The notes beneath the pieces are model-generated. The model worked only from the letters and a program-made list of their open reading frames with translations, was not told the origin of the DNA and searched no databases. A DNA stretch of 64,000 bases from Cochliopodium minus (taxonomy: Eukaryota; Discosea; Himatismenida; Cochliopodiidae), in assembly GCA_024220525.1 (NCBI GenBank), contig JAMYWO010000004.1, positions 378,270 through 442,269 on the forward strand, read 5' to 3'. Below, one piece after another: positions 1 through 10,314 of the stretch; the stretch's first letter is position 1; every line of letters starts with the position of its first letter. A program made the position numbers and the translations under genes.

Positions 1-3000
1 GTTTGGTGGCACTGCCGATGAGATGAATCACTTCGGGGAGCTTCTCGTGGACGATCTTTTTGACAGAGTTGTTCAAGAATTGGTAAGCCTCGACCAACAC
101 GTTCAAGAGCGCTTCTTTCTTGTGGCACAACGCAAGGAACAGATCCAGTTGCAAGTGTCTAGATTGGGGAACTGTGTTGCTTGTGATGATAAAGGTAGAT
201 TCCTTCGATGTCCCGTTTTCTGTTTGGATAAGGTTTTTTTTTTTTTTTTTGATCAAAAATGAATATTTAAAAAATAGTTGATGAAGAGGTCAAATTGAAG
301 ATTAATTGAAAATAAAAGGGAAATAATGTTAAAAAAAAATCAGCAATCAGAATTAGGCAAGATTTTTTTTTACAAAAATTAATTGAAGGTTTTTAATAAA
401 AAAAAAAATAAAAAAAAAAAATTTATTTTACCTTCTTTTATGTTGGTGGGAATGATTTCTTGATCCTTGAGATCTTCTTTGTCTACCACAAAAAAATAAT
501 TTAAATTATTTTTTTTAAAAAAAAAAACAGGATATAATAAAAAAAAAATATGTTTCACCATCATCTTTAGGAACGATCTCTTTGACTGAATCATTGGTAG
601 AAGGAACGGAAGTGGAGCTCAAAGGAACAACCTCCTCCTCATTTTTCAAATCATGGAAATTTTCAAGAGCATAACTCTCGATGCTCTCGGACAACTCGCC
701 GTACTTGTACAACTCCTCGACAAGAATGCTGATGACAAAAACACGATTCTCGTCGTTTTCAGAAATCGAGTTTTTTAACAAAATGTCGAGACACTCTACT
801 TTAATAGAAGGTCTTTTTAAAATCAAATTTTTTAACATAATTAAGATGGAGTGTCCGTTTTGGTTGCTGTGGATGATCTCCAAGAGTTTCTGGAAAGTGC
901 TGGGTGGGATGTAGGGTGCTTCGAGGAGCAATGTGGTGAGATAGGTGCACTCTGCGATGTCTATTTTGCAGAATTCTTCGAGAACGTTGACAAACAAGCT
1001 GTCATAATAATCTCTTTTCTGATCTTCTTTTTCCTTTTTAAAAAAAAAAAAACATTCATTGAAATAAGTTGTAAAATAAACAAAAAATTTTTGAAAATTT
1101 TACTTTTTTAATGCTTTTCTTCTGGGAAAAGTGTTTGGTAGTGTATGCTTGATGAAGCCAACTTATTGAGAGTTTAAGACTAGAGTTGATGTCTTTTTTA
1201 ATGTAAGACAACAAAAGTTGAGAGTTGTAATGATCCATATCCTTCCCCACCAACATCTTGGAAACGACAGCACACCTGAGGAAGTCTCCGAACTGATTTT
1301 TTTCGATGAATTCCTTCTCTTCCAAGATCTTTTCGAATATTTGCTTGTGCATGTCCAGTTTTTGCTCTTCTTTAAGCTTGGACAAGATAAGATTGAAATT
1401 ATCAGTGGAGATGTATTGAGGAGGCTTTTCCAAAACGTTGGGTTTTTGTTGTTGTGGCTGTGGCTTTGGTTGTGGCTTTAGTGGTTGATTTACTATATTG
1501 GTGCTAATAGGACCACTGTTGTTGAGGTTGTTACTTTGAGGAGGATTTTTGTTTTGAGGGGGGAGGTTCTCTTGTTTGATGTTGATTTGATGAGGAGGAT
1601 TGTTGTTTGGGATGTTGTGATGTACTGGTTGATTTAAATTGGGATTGAGATTAATGGATGGATTCATGGGATTCAAATTGGAGATGTTGTGATGGGGAGG
1701 ATTGTAAGGATTTTGGGGCTTGAAACGATTATCGATGACGGGTTCAGAGTAGATGGTGATGAATTGCTTGATTATGTTTTGATCTGTGATGGGTTGGATT
1801 CCTTGAGGGAGGTTATTGAGATTCTGGATCACCAATTGAACTTGCTTATCGATAGGGAGGGTCTTGAAAAGATTGAGGATGGTCAAAATATCTTGTGGTT
1901 GTTGTGATTGTTGTGGTTGTTTGGGAATATTGATGTTATTGTTGAATGAATTAACATTTTGTGGAATGGGATTCGATAACTTATTCTTTTTGGGATTTTT
2001 ATTTTCTTCATCCCTTGATTTTCTCTCTGCATGATCTATCATCTTTTCTGCGCTAGATTTGAAACCCAATTGTGTTAATACTTCCAACAAATGGGCCTTC
2101 CATTTCACATTATAGATATCATATTCCAAAAAGAGAAAGAATGCTCTGACTAAGGCATTGTTCAAACTGGAAATATGCACGGGATGCAATTTTGGAGGAT
2201 TTCTGAAAAGATTGGACAACCATTCGATGGACCTATCTCTCAAAGAATACTTCTCTTTTCCTGCATCACTGACAATATTAATGCACAACACAATTTCCGT
2301 CATAGTCCTGTCAAAAAAATTTTTTGTTGAATAGATTATTTGAATATGGTTTAAAAAAAGATGATATTTACGATGGTTTTTCGGAATGTACAATACTGTT
2401 TAACTTTGACCAACAATATTCATTTTCATCAGCTAACTTCTTCTCGTAGCCATTAGGGAACTATTGATGGGTTTTTAAAAATATGACGTGATAAGTAAAA
2501 AAAAAAAATATTTAAATACTTAAGAGTAAAATATTTAAGATGATATCTCAAACTTATATTCTTTGAATACTTAAATCTCAAAAACGGAAACGGAACTTAT
2601 TTTAAAAGAAAAAAAAACTATTGTGCTCACCCCATTCACGAAATTGGCAGTGTTCAACAAGACACACTCGATATATTTCAGACCATTGATCTTACTCTTT
2701 GCTTGGTTTGAACTGATCAAATTCTCCAATATTTTCAAATTTGTGAACATTTCGTAAAATTTTCTTGAATCTTCAGGATCATGTTCCATTGTTCTACATT
2801 CATCAAATAGAAATATTGTTAATTATTTTAAAAATCAAAAAAAAATTTTGGATAACAGATTCTCCACAATTATGGATAATAGTGATAATAATGTCTTGAA
2901 TGCTCTATTTGCAATCTTTGGGCTTTTATCTGATAAAAGAGGAAATATATTCCCTATGAATTCTGCTTTCAAAAGTACTAATTTTTAAAAAAATGTGTTT

Positions 3001-3286
3001 TTCTCATTAGATATTGTCTGTTTTTTAAAAAAATTATTATTGTACAATTGTTATCCTTTTCCAAAATAATATCGATGAAATTAAGGACAAATTTCTTGGC
3101 ATATACTGTTTTATCTATTGTAAATTCCAATATGGCATCCAGATATTTCTCCAAAAGATGTTTCTGTCTGTATAATAATCTCTCTTGTATATTTTTTAAT
3201 AATTGTTTCTTTGATTCTTTGTTGGCAAATTTGGCTTGATTTATCAAATTAACAAGTTCATTCTCATTTTGTTCTGGATCGCTCAT
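1..3286 (-). CDS. SYMPK: Symplekin (Pta1), 3' end outside window
   Basis: HEAT-repeat scaffold of the nuclear mRNA 3'-end cleavage and polyadenylation machinery. The gene reads leftwards and leaves the window before its stop. Exons seen: about 3286-3046, 2977-2856, 2793-2631, 2460-2371, 2307-1113, 1020-555, 480-430 and 219-1. The start MSDPEQNENELVNLINQAK, followed by paired helices ending near LNFIDIILEKD, matches the symplekin N-terminal HEAT domain. The next exons (LLKAEFIGNIFPLL; INGLKYIECVLLNTANFVNG) continue it. Exon 2307-1113 carries a long Asn/Gln/Pro-rich insert (plus-strand 1440-1960) after helices with VKWKAHLLEVLTQLGF. The exon at the left edge (LALCHKKEALLNVLVEAY, then KKIVHEKLPEVIHLIGSA) is the start of the conserved symplekin C-terminal domain. 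Phases at the first three introns are compatible. The upstream region is shared with the divergent DLST gene. Exon ends below 1.1 kb are approximate. Confidence 0.88.
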
Positions 3287-3408
3287 TCTTTAAGAGATTA
3301 TGATGATCTTAATTTTTTATAAAATATAAAATATTATTTCTGTTTTCAAATTATGTGTTTTTAAAAAAATAAAAAAAAGGGTGTTAATCTTAACTGACTT
3401 GTTATAAA

Positions 3409-4930
3409 ATGAAAAGAATAAAAGCACCAAAGAATATCTTGAATAGAGTAAGAATTATCATAAATTTTAATTTTTTATCAAATTCTTGAGCATTTTATAA
3501 TATAATATATACACTTTCCCAAAAATTTTAATAATTTATTATTTTTCACAATTAGGTTGTAAAATTGAATATCCCTAAGACCCAAATCAATAATTTTTCT
3601 ACATATGCAACAAATTATGGAGAAAAATTCCAACTAAAAAAAATCACAACAATCCATGCATCCAAAATTAAGCAAAACAAAAAAAATTATGCTTATTATT
3701 CTGTTGGTAAAAAAATCTGAGTAGAATATATTTATATCATCTCTCAATTAATTTATTTTCATTAGAATTACAAACATTGCACAGATTTGCTGAAAGTGTA
3801 ACAACTGGAGAAGTCAAGACTATATCCAAAAGTAAAAATCAAGGAGTTTTAAATATCCTCTTTTAAAATAAACAATTTATATAGGTGTTGGAGATTTTGT
3901 TGGAAAAGATGAGTTGATTATTACACTCGAAACAGAAAAAACAGATATTGAAATCATCTCCAATTTCGGGGGAGTAGTAAAAGAATTGTTCATAGGAGAG
4001 GGAGACAAAGTGAATGTAGGAGATAATTTATTTTCAGTAGACACATCCCAACAAGGAACAGCAACCCCAAAAAAAGAAGCACCAAAACAAGAAGCACCAA
4101 AGCAAGAAGCACCAAAGACAACTACTGCACCTAAACAAGAAGTACCAAAACAAGCAACCACCCCAACACCTACCATCAAACCACCTACTACCACCACTAC
4201 TTCTTCATCTTCCTCCACTGGCTCTTCTGGTTCAAGAGAAAGAAGAGTAAAGTTGCCATTGATCAGAAGAAGAATCGCAGATAGATTGAAAGATTCCCAA
4301 AATACTTATGCTTTGTTGACCACCTTCCAAGAATGCGATATGACTTTCATCACCAACATGAGAAACAGATACAAGGATGAATTCAACAAGATTCATGGTG
4401 TCAAATTGGGATTCATGTCTGCTTTCGTCAAGGCATCCGCTTATGCTCTCACCAAATTCCCTGAAGTGAATGCAGTTATGGATGGGGAAGATATCATCTA
4501 TCGTGATTATGTTGATATCTCTGTAGCTGTTGCTACCCCAAAAGGATTGGTCGTCCCTGTCCTCAGAGATGTTGATAGACTTTCTTTCGCCCAAATCGAA
4601 CAGGCTATTCTCGAATATGGACAAAAAGCAAAAGAAAACAAATTGTCCTTGGAAGAAATGACTGGTGGAACCTTCACCATTTCTAATGGAGGTGTTTATG
4701 GAAGTCTTATGGGTACTCCTATTGTCAATCCTCCTCAATCTGCTATTCTTGGAATGCACAACATAGTCCCAAGACCTGTTGTCGTTGATGGAAAAATCGA
4801 AATCAGACCAATGATGTATTTGGCTCTTACTTATGATCACAGAATCATAGATGGTAAAGGTGCTGTATCCTTCTTGAGAACCATCAAGGGTGTTGTTGAA
4901 GATCCTTCTAGACTTTTGCTCGATCTTTAA
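3409..4930 (+). CDS. DLST: Dihydrolipoyl succinyltransferase, E2 of 2-oxoglutarate dehydrogenase
   Basis: Transfers the succinyl group from lipoamide to CoA in the mitochondrial 2-oxoglutarate dehydrogenase complex (TCA cycle). Four exons join in phase: 3409-3447, 3556-3706, 3766-3831 and 3885-4930, giving about 433 residues. The basic, Ser/Thr-containing N-terminus ([13 protein letters not shown] onward) looks like a mitochondrial presequence. One lipoyl domain follows, with the lipoyl lysine in ETEKTDIEI. Then comes a flexible linker of repeated Pro-Lys-Gln-Glu-Ala units and Thr/Ser/Pro. I see no peripheral-subunit-binding domain, as in animal DLST. The catalytic domain ends with the His-x-x-x-Asp motif DHRIIDG and closes with [11 protein letters not shown], the succinyltransferase-type ending rather than the pyruvate E2 form. 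Its presence argues for aerobic mitochondria, or at least a partial TCA cycle. Confidence 0.95.
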
Positions 4931-5048
4931 ATAGAAAGTGAGGAGAACTGATTATTCCACTCTTTTCAAATTCATATTGAAAAAAAAAAAAATTAAAATC
5001 TTTTGATTAAAAATTTTCGAATAAGGAGAATTTTTATAATTTATTAAA

Positions 5049-5734
5049 TCATTTTTTTTTTGGGAAACATTCTTTTGGTATATTGAATTCTTCTTCCTTT
5101 GGTGGTGTTACATCGAATACTTCGATCGATATTTGCAATAAATTTCCATCAACCCCTTTGAAATCGAAATAAATCGGCTTTGAATAGGATCCGATAGTTG
5201 GATCTGTTACATTTGTTTCTAAACAGATTGTTGTGATTCCCTTATCTCCCATCAACTTTATATGAAAGGAAAATATAAAATTTTAATTTGGAAAATTTAT
5301 TTGTTTACCACATAGAGCTGATATTTGCTCTGATCATATGGTGCAGGGCATGCTCCAACATGATTGGTATTTTTGATCCATTGGAAAGTATTTGGTATGG
5401 CAGTGGCACCCAAGGAATCATTCTTGCAATCCATGATGGTATCTCCATCTATTTGAGTGGACCACGTGTAAAAAGAATTATCAATGGTCCTTGCCAAATG
5501 TGTCACAGATTGTTCTGTTAAATTCTCTCTTCTCTTTTGATATTGTTTATCCTTCAAATCCAATGACCATACTGTCTGTGCTCCCTTTTTCAATTCCTTT
5601 GTTATCACATTTTTTTCCACTTGGCTCCAATCTATTCTATAAGTTTTTGGGAATGAACTCCACAATTCATTATCTCCATTCACCATAACAATTATATATA
5701 TCATCAAAATCAACATTATCTTAAAGTATCCCAT
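5049..5734 (-). CDS. Small secreted protein of unknown function
   Basis: Two exons (about 5734-5308 and 5253-5049) give roughly 210 residues. The start MGYFKIMLILMIYIIVMVNG is a clear signal peptide with predicted cleavage after Gly. The mature chain has four cysteines (DCKND, GACPAP, ICLET, ECFP), enough for two disulfides, and ends in a lysine run. The intron begins GTAAAC after QLYV and ends AAAG before LMGDKGITT, in phase. I do not recognise the family. The beta-rich C-terminal half (SKPIYFDFKGVDGNLLQISI) suggests a beta-sandwich, but this is inference. It converges on DLST with about 118 bases between the two stops. Confidence 0.7.
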
Positions 5735-6386
5735 TATTATTGATTATGTCTTTATTAAATGTATCCAAAAATAAGGGTTATAGAGTTATTCCTATTACAC
5801 CTTTTTTTATATTTTTTTAGAGAGTAAAATTTTAATAATTATTTTCTCTCTTCCAATTATTCATGAATCAAGACTTGGACATTAAAATTAGAGATTCATT
5901 AACTTTATATTTTCATAACAAATCGAAATTTTTTCACAAATTTATCCATTTGTTCAAAAAAAAAAAAATTAAAAAAATTATATTTCAATGAATGTCTTTT
6001 CTTCTGTTTTTTCTTTATGTATTCTAAATTGAATTTCGAAATGTATACAACAGGAACTTATTGATCCTTTCAAAATTGTAGTGTCAAAAAATAATATTTG
6101 TTATTTATTTTATTTTCCAATTTTATTATATAAATTTTTCTTTTTTTCTTTTTCTGAATCATAAAAATTTGTAATATTATGTTTATGAGAAAAAATATTT
6201 CCCTTAAATTTAAATGAGGGAGTTGGAAAATCCCTTTTTTTTTCCATTGAAATGCTGAATTATTCATTTTTTTTATTTTGGAATCTTCCTTTCAATCTAA
6301 TTATTAAAAAATTAAAATAAAATTGAAAAGTGAAGAGAACTATCTTGATTATCTCCATATAAAATCAAAAATATAATTTTTTGACA
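5735..6386. other. Intergenic, no gene seen
   Basis: About 650 bases of very AT-rich sequence between two outward-facing genes. Short reading frames are present in several frames, but all are Phe/Ile/Lys-rich with no exon-like composition. It probably holds the upstream regions of both neighbours. No recognisable motif or repeat was seen. Confidence 0.5.
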
Positions 6387-6684
6387 ATGGACAACTTTAC
6401 TCATTCATGTCTAAATACTCCTCCTACTTATAGGTAAAAAGAAAGAAAAATAAAAAATAACAAATATAAAAATATGTTCAATAAAATTAATTAATAGGGA
6501 AAATAGCACAGGTCTGATAAAATCAAAAAGTTTATCAAATCGACTTCTGATGGATACTTGCACTAATAATATCCCTCTTCAAGAAGATGATCCTTTCAAA
6601 AATTTGATGAATGAAAGCAAAAAATACTGGAAACAACAAGTGTTGCATCAAAACACTCAATTCACTTATAATAAAAATAATTGA
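6387..6684 (+). CDS. Small two-exon hypothetical protein (74 residues)
   Basis: Exon 1 (6387-6433) opens MDNFTHSCLNTPPTY. A 73-base intron (GTAAAAAG...AAATAG) joins in phase to exon 2 (6507-6684), which encodes NIPLQEDDPFKNLMNESKK and stops at TGA. The frame has coding-like composition (charged, Trp, His, Gln), unlike the surrounding Phe/Ile/Lys-rich noise. The donor and acceptor match the local consensus. The product is hydrophilic with no signal peptide or membrane span. I do not recognise a family. It might instead be part of a longer gene whose other exons I cannot see. Confidence 0.45.
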
Positions 6685-6917
6685 TCCATTTGTCTTTTTT
6701 TAAAAGAAAATTTTGTTGGCAAAAATAAAGAAAATTTGTAAAATATATTGTGTTTTATCTTTAATACTGATAAAAATATCTTGTTTAAAAATGTCAATCT
6801 CTAAATTTTATCCTTTTATTTGTAAAAAAAAAAGTTTTTGGGAGTTGAAATAAAAGTGTATATGAAATTTAAATGGGATCCTTGTAAAAAAGATTTTGAT
6901 ATAAAAAAAAAAAAAAA

Positions 6918-8659
6918 ATGGATAAAATGGTTTTCAATCAGAAACTTATGGAAGAAGTAAGAAATTTCGATATTTCTTTCGAAAAAGTCAAAAATTTTGT
7001 TGAATCAAAAGCTGATTTGAATTTTACCCATACAAGTAATAAATATTCCTCAGGGTTTTCAGAATAAACTTAAATATATCTCAATTTAACAAGATTAAAA
7101 CATCATGAATCTCAATTTTAGAATCTGGAAATACATGCTTTCATTTTTTATGCGGGGATAACAACATGAATTTGGAAATGTTGAAATATCTTTTGGAGAA
7201 GAAAAGTGATATAAATGCAATTAATAATAAGAACTTTTCTCCACTTCATATTCTCACCGAAAATTTTAATGTGAAACCCGAGATGATAAGGGAGATGATG
7301 GAAAATAAAGCAGAAATAAATTTGAAAGGAGGTGATTATTTAGAGACATCATTCCATCTTCTAATGAAAAAAGAAAATTTATTCAATGTTAAGAGAAATG
7401 AGAAGATTGAATTTTACAATTACCAACAAAGAAATGTATACCAAGAAAGTGTCGAGAAGGATAAAGAAATGCTGGAATTGGTGAAATATTTGATAGAGAA
7501 AAGGGCAGATCTAAAGATATCTACGATACATGGGAAGTCAATATTACATATGGCCTGCAAAAACCAAAATATGCCCTTCAAAATAATCAAATATCTGGTG
7601 GAGAGCAAAAGCGATCTAGATAATGAGAACCAAGATCGATCCAATCCCCTATTGGCGGCCTTGGAAAACTACAATTCAACCGAAGAGACGATCAAGTACT
7701 TGATCGAAGCCAAATCGAGTCTGGAATATTACGATGAGAATAACAGGTCCTGCCTCCTTTCTGCTTGTTTGAGAGAAGATATCTCTTTGGAAATCATCAG
7801 ATGTTTGGTCGAAAACAAAGCCGGTGTAAACAGAGGGAAGTACAACACGCCCCTTAACAATATTTGTAAAAGTAATAGATCGAAAAATGTTTTCCCTATC
7901 ATCAAGTACTTGGTGGGAAACAAAGCTGAAATCAATTTTTGTGATAATGAATCTATGACTCCATTACATTACATATGTCAAAGTAAAAATGTGGATTTGC
8001 GTATCATTAAATATCTCCTTAGAAAAAAAGCAATGATCAATGAAGAGAGCCACTTTTTGGGCTTTCCTATTCACTCCGCTCTTAAAAATACAAACATTAC
8101 TTTTCCCATTATTAAGTATCTCGTTGAAAAAAAATCGGATCTCAACAGTGTTGATATGGGAAATTGGATTCCTATCCGAACTTTTTTGAATCACAATGCT
8201 AATGCTCCTAATTACCTCAAATATTTGCTCGAAAGTAAATCCGATTTGTGTTCGAAAGGAGTAGACCCTATCATTTACATTAGCAGTGAGTTTACACCAG
8301 AGTGCTTCATCATTTTGCTCTCTAGATACGAATATCATTTCTCTCTTAACAATTTGGTAGAACCTCACAATAAAGCAAATTTGAAAGAATCAATCTCGAA
8401 AATTTATTCTCAATACCAAGCAAACAAACTGTGGAGTCCTCAAAGAAACCAGTACTTTCCTTCAGAACTTCAGTCTTTCGTACAAGTCTTGATTACTTGC
8501 TTCAAAATTTCCACCAAAAAAATCCATCAAATTTTCCCCAAACCTGTACAAGGCATCATAATCCAAAACTGCTTCATACCTGACAGATCCCATAATGTAG
8601 TTTTGTATTTATTAGGGAAAAGAGTCGAAAGTATATACGAAAGTATTCATAGATATTAA
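6918..8659 (+). CDS. Ankyrin-repeat protein with C-terminal LWS/PK module
   Basis: Two exons (6918-7035 and 7122-8659) give 551 residues. The splice restores KSGNTCFHFLCG, the start of an ankyrin unit. About ten degenerate ankyrin repeats of the type K-Y-L-(V/L/I)-E-x-K-(S/A)-D-L-N fill residues 20-400. Repeat spacing is irregular, with one long insert near residue 130. The last roughly 100 residues are not ankyrin. They begin near NKLWSPQRNQYFP and run through a hydrophobic helix to FPKPVQGIIIQ. The RCC1-repeat protein at 60.2-61.9 kb ends with the same pattern. No signal peptide or membrane segment was seen. Ankyrin proteins of this kind usually act as protein-binding adaptors. If the C-terminal module is F-box- or SOCS-box-like it would link to ubiquitin ligases, but that is inference. 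Confidence 0.85.
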
Positions 8660-8755
8660 AATAACAATATTTTTTTTCAAATTTTAATCGAATTATTAAA
8701 AAAAAAAATTAAAAATATAATAACTTTTGAAAATCCTAAAATTAAGAAAGCAAAA

Positions 8756-9938
8756 TTAATAAGGAGGTTTAGTAGAGTGGCTTCTACACTTGGAGAAAGT
8801 GAAGCCGCAAGCCAGAGAAAGAATCAACCACAACAAAACTAAAAGGAGCAAAATGATGATAATGATCATTTTAGCATTCTTCCAACACATTGCATATTTG
8901 AGTTTTTTCCCCAAATTTCTGAATCTGTAGGACTAAATATTTTTTTAATAAAAAGAAATTAAATTAAAATTGAATTAAAATTAAAATAAAGAATAAATTA
9001 TTTTTTGTTTTACTTCGGATTCTAATTGTTCAGTTTTATCTACTAGTAATTCAATTCTTTCTCCTCTTTGAAGAACCTTCTCTATGCTCTCCACCATGAT
9101 GAGCCTGGTGTTATCCGCTTGTTGTTTGACGTGAGTGATTTTGTCGGAGGAAGGATCATAGGAAAAGTAATTCTTGATTGAGACAAAAAAAAAATTTAAT
9201 CCAAATTTTTTTTAAAAAGAAATATTCAATGAAATAATAATATTTTATGATTATTTATTTATGGCTATGAATCGTTTATGTGATGACAATTTTCTTTATC
9301 CTTTTAGAATATATTTTTCTCTGATTTTAAGAAAATTTTAATTTTCATCTTACTGTTTGTTTTGCCAATACTGATCCAAAATCAGAATTCATAGCATATG
9401 GTCTTGCAGTTTTAGCTGATTTCCCACTTTTCAGAAAAATATAAATGATAAATTATAATTCTCTTAATTATTTTTTTTTTTTTCTATTTCTTTTTCAGAG
9501 AGAAATATTTACAATTGAGATGAAAATCTATTTTTGATATCTTCCAAAAATGCAAACGCCCTTCTTCTTTCAAATTGATCATCACACATACATAAGTATG
9601 TTATTCCATCACTCACCATAAAGTGGAAAATGTGTCTAATATAAATTCAAAAGAAATATAATTAAATATAAAGAGAATAAATAATTGAATATAATTTTTT
9701 TTTTTTTTTAGGTGAAAATAATAACTTGTCATAGACATATGATTTCTTCAATCCTTCTTGTGGTGGAGAGATTTTCTCCAATATCACTTTTGTTATTGAA
9801 ATGAAATTCCCAGTGGCCTTAATTTTTGAAGATATTAAAATTTAAATGGTTTTATGTTTGATTATATCTGATTTATACATTGGTATGTTCTGCCAAAATA
9901 TTTGTATCTCTTGCAATAACAGAATATAAGATGGGCAT
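8756..9938 (-). CDS. VAMP7: VAMP7-like longin R-SNARE
   Basis: Vesicle SNARE for fusion with endosomes, lysosomes or the plasma membrane. At least six short exons are needed. The start MPILYSVIARDTNILAEHT and the exons after it form the longin domain (VSDGITYLCMCDDQFERRRA; RPYAMNSDFGSVLAKQ). The R-SNARE coiled coil follows, with ITHVKQQADNTRLIMVESIE and the central zero-layer arginine in VLQRGERIELLVDKTEQLE. The last exon gives FRNLGKKLKYAMCWKNAK, then a roughly 20-residue Ile/Leu membrane anchor and a short luminal tail ending in TKPPY. Total is about 230 residues, normal for VAMP7. Intron phases agree at each junction checked. No single reading frame shows the gene because all its exons are short. 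It is divergent from the PP4 subunit gene. Confidence 0.9.
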
Positions 9939-10314
9939 GTCTAAATATAACCTTTTTTTTTTTATATTTTTCTCAACAAAGAATTAAAAATAATTATTTC
10001 ATATATAATAAAGAATAGTTGTTTGATTTGTATTATTTCAAAGTTTCTTAAGAAGTATTTTGATTGAGAGGAAAAAAAAACCGATTTTATAAATATAGAT
10101 TCAAATATCCTATTTTAAAGATCAAATTCTAAAAATAACCTTCGATTCTGTTTTTTTTTTTTTTATATTTCTCAAAAAAATTAGCCTAGTAAAAAATTCT
10201 TAGCAATTAAAAATTTGAAAAAAAAAATTGAAGTATAACGATATTTATCTTTCAATTGAGGAAAATCATTTCTTTTTGAAACAAATAAAGAATTAATTAT
10301 TAAGGGTTGAGATA
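9939..10314. promoter_or_regulatory. Shared upstream region between VAMP7-like and PPP4R3
   Basis: About 376 bases separate two divergent start codons. The sequence is almost pure A/T with several T runs of ten or more and no exon-like frames. It must hold both promoters, but no specific element can be named. Confidence 0.4.

Noticed and set aside
3877-4218. Val/Gly/Ser-rich minus-strand frame opposite the DLST linker
   Set aside because: It is the antisense shadow of the Pro/Thr/Lys linker and has no independent support.
6070-6267. 65-residue minus-strand frame in the 5.7-6.4 kb spacer
   Set aside because: Low-complexity Lys/Ile/Phe composition, with no splice partner or family resemblance.
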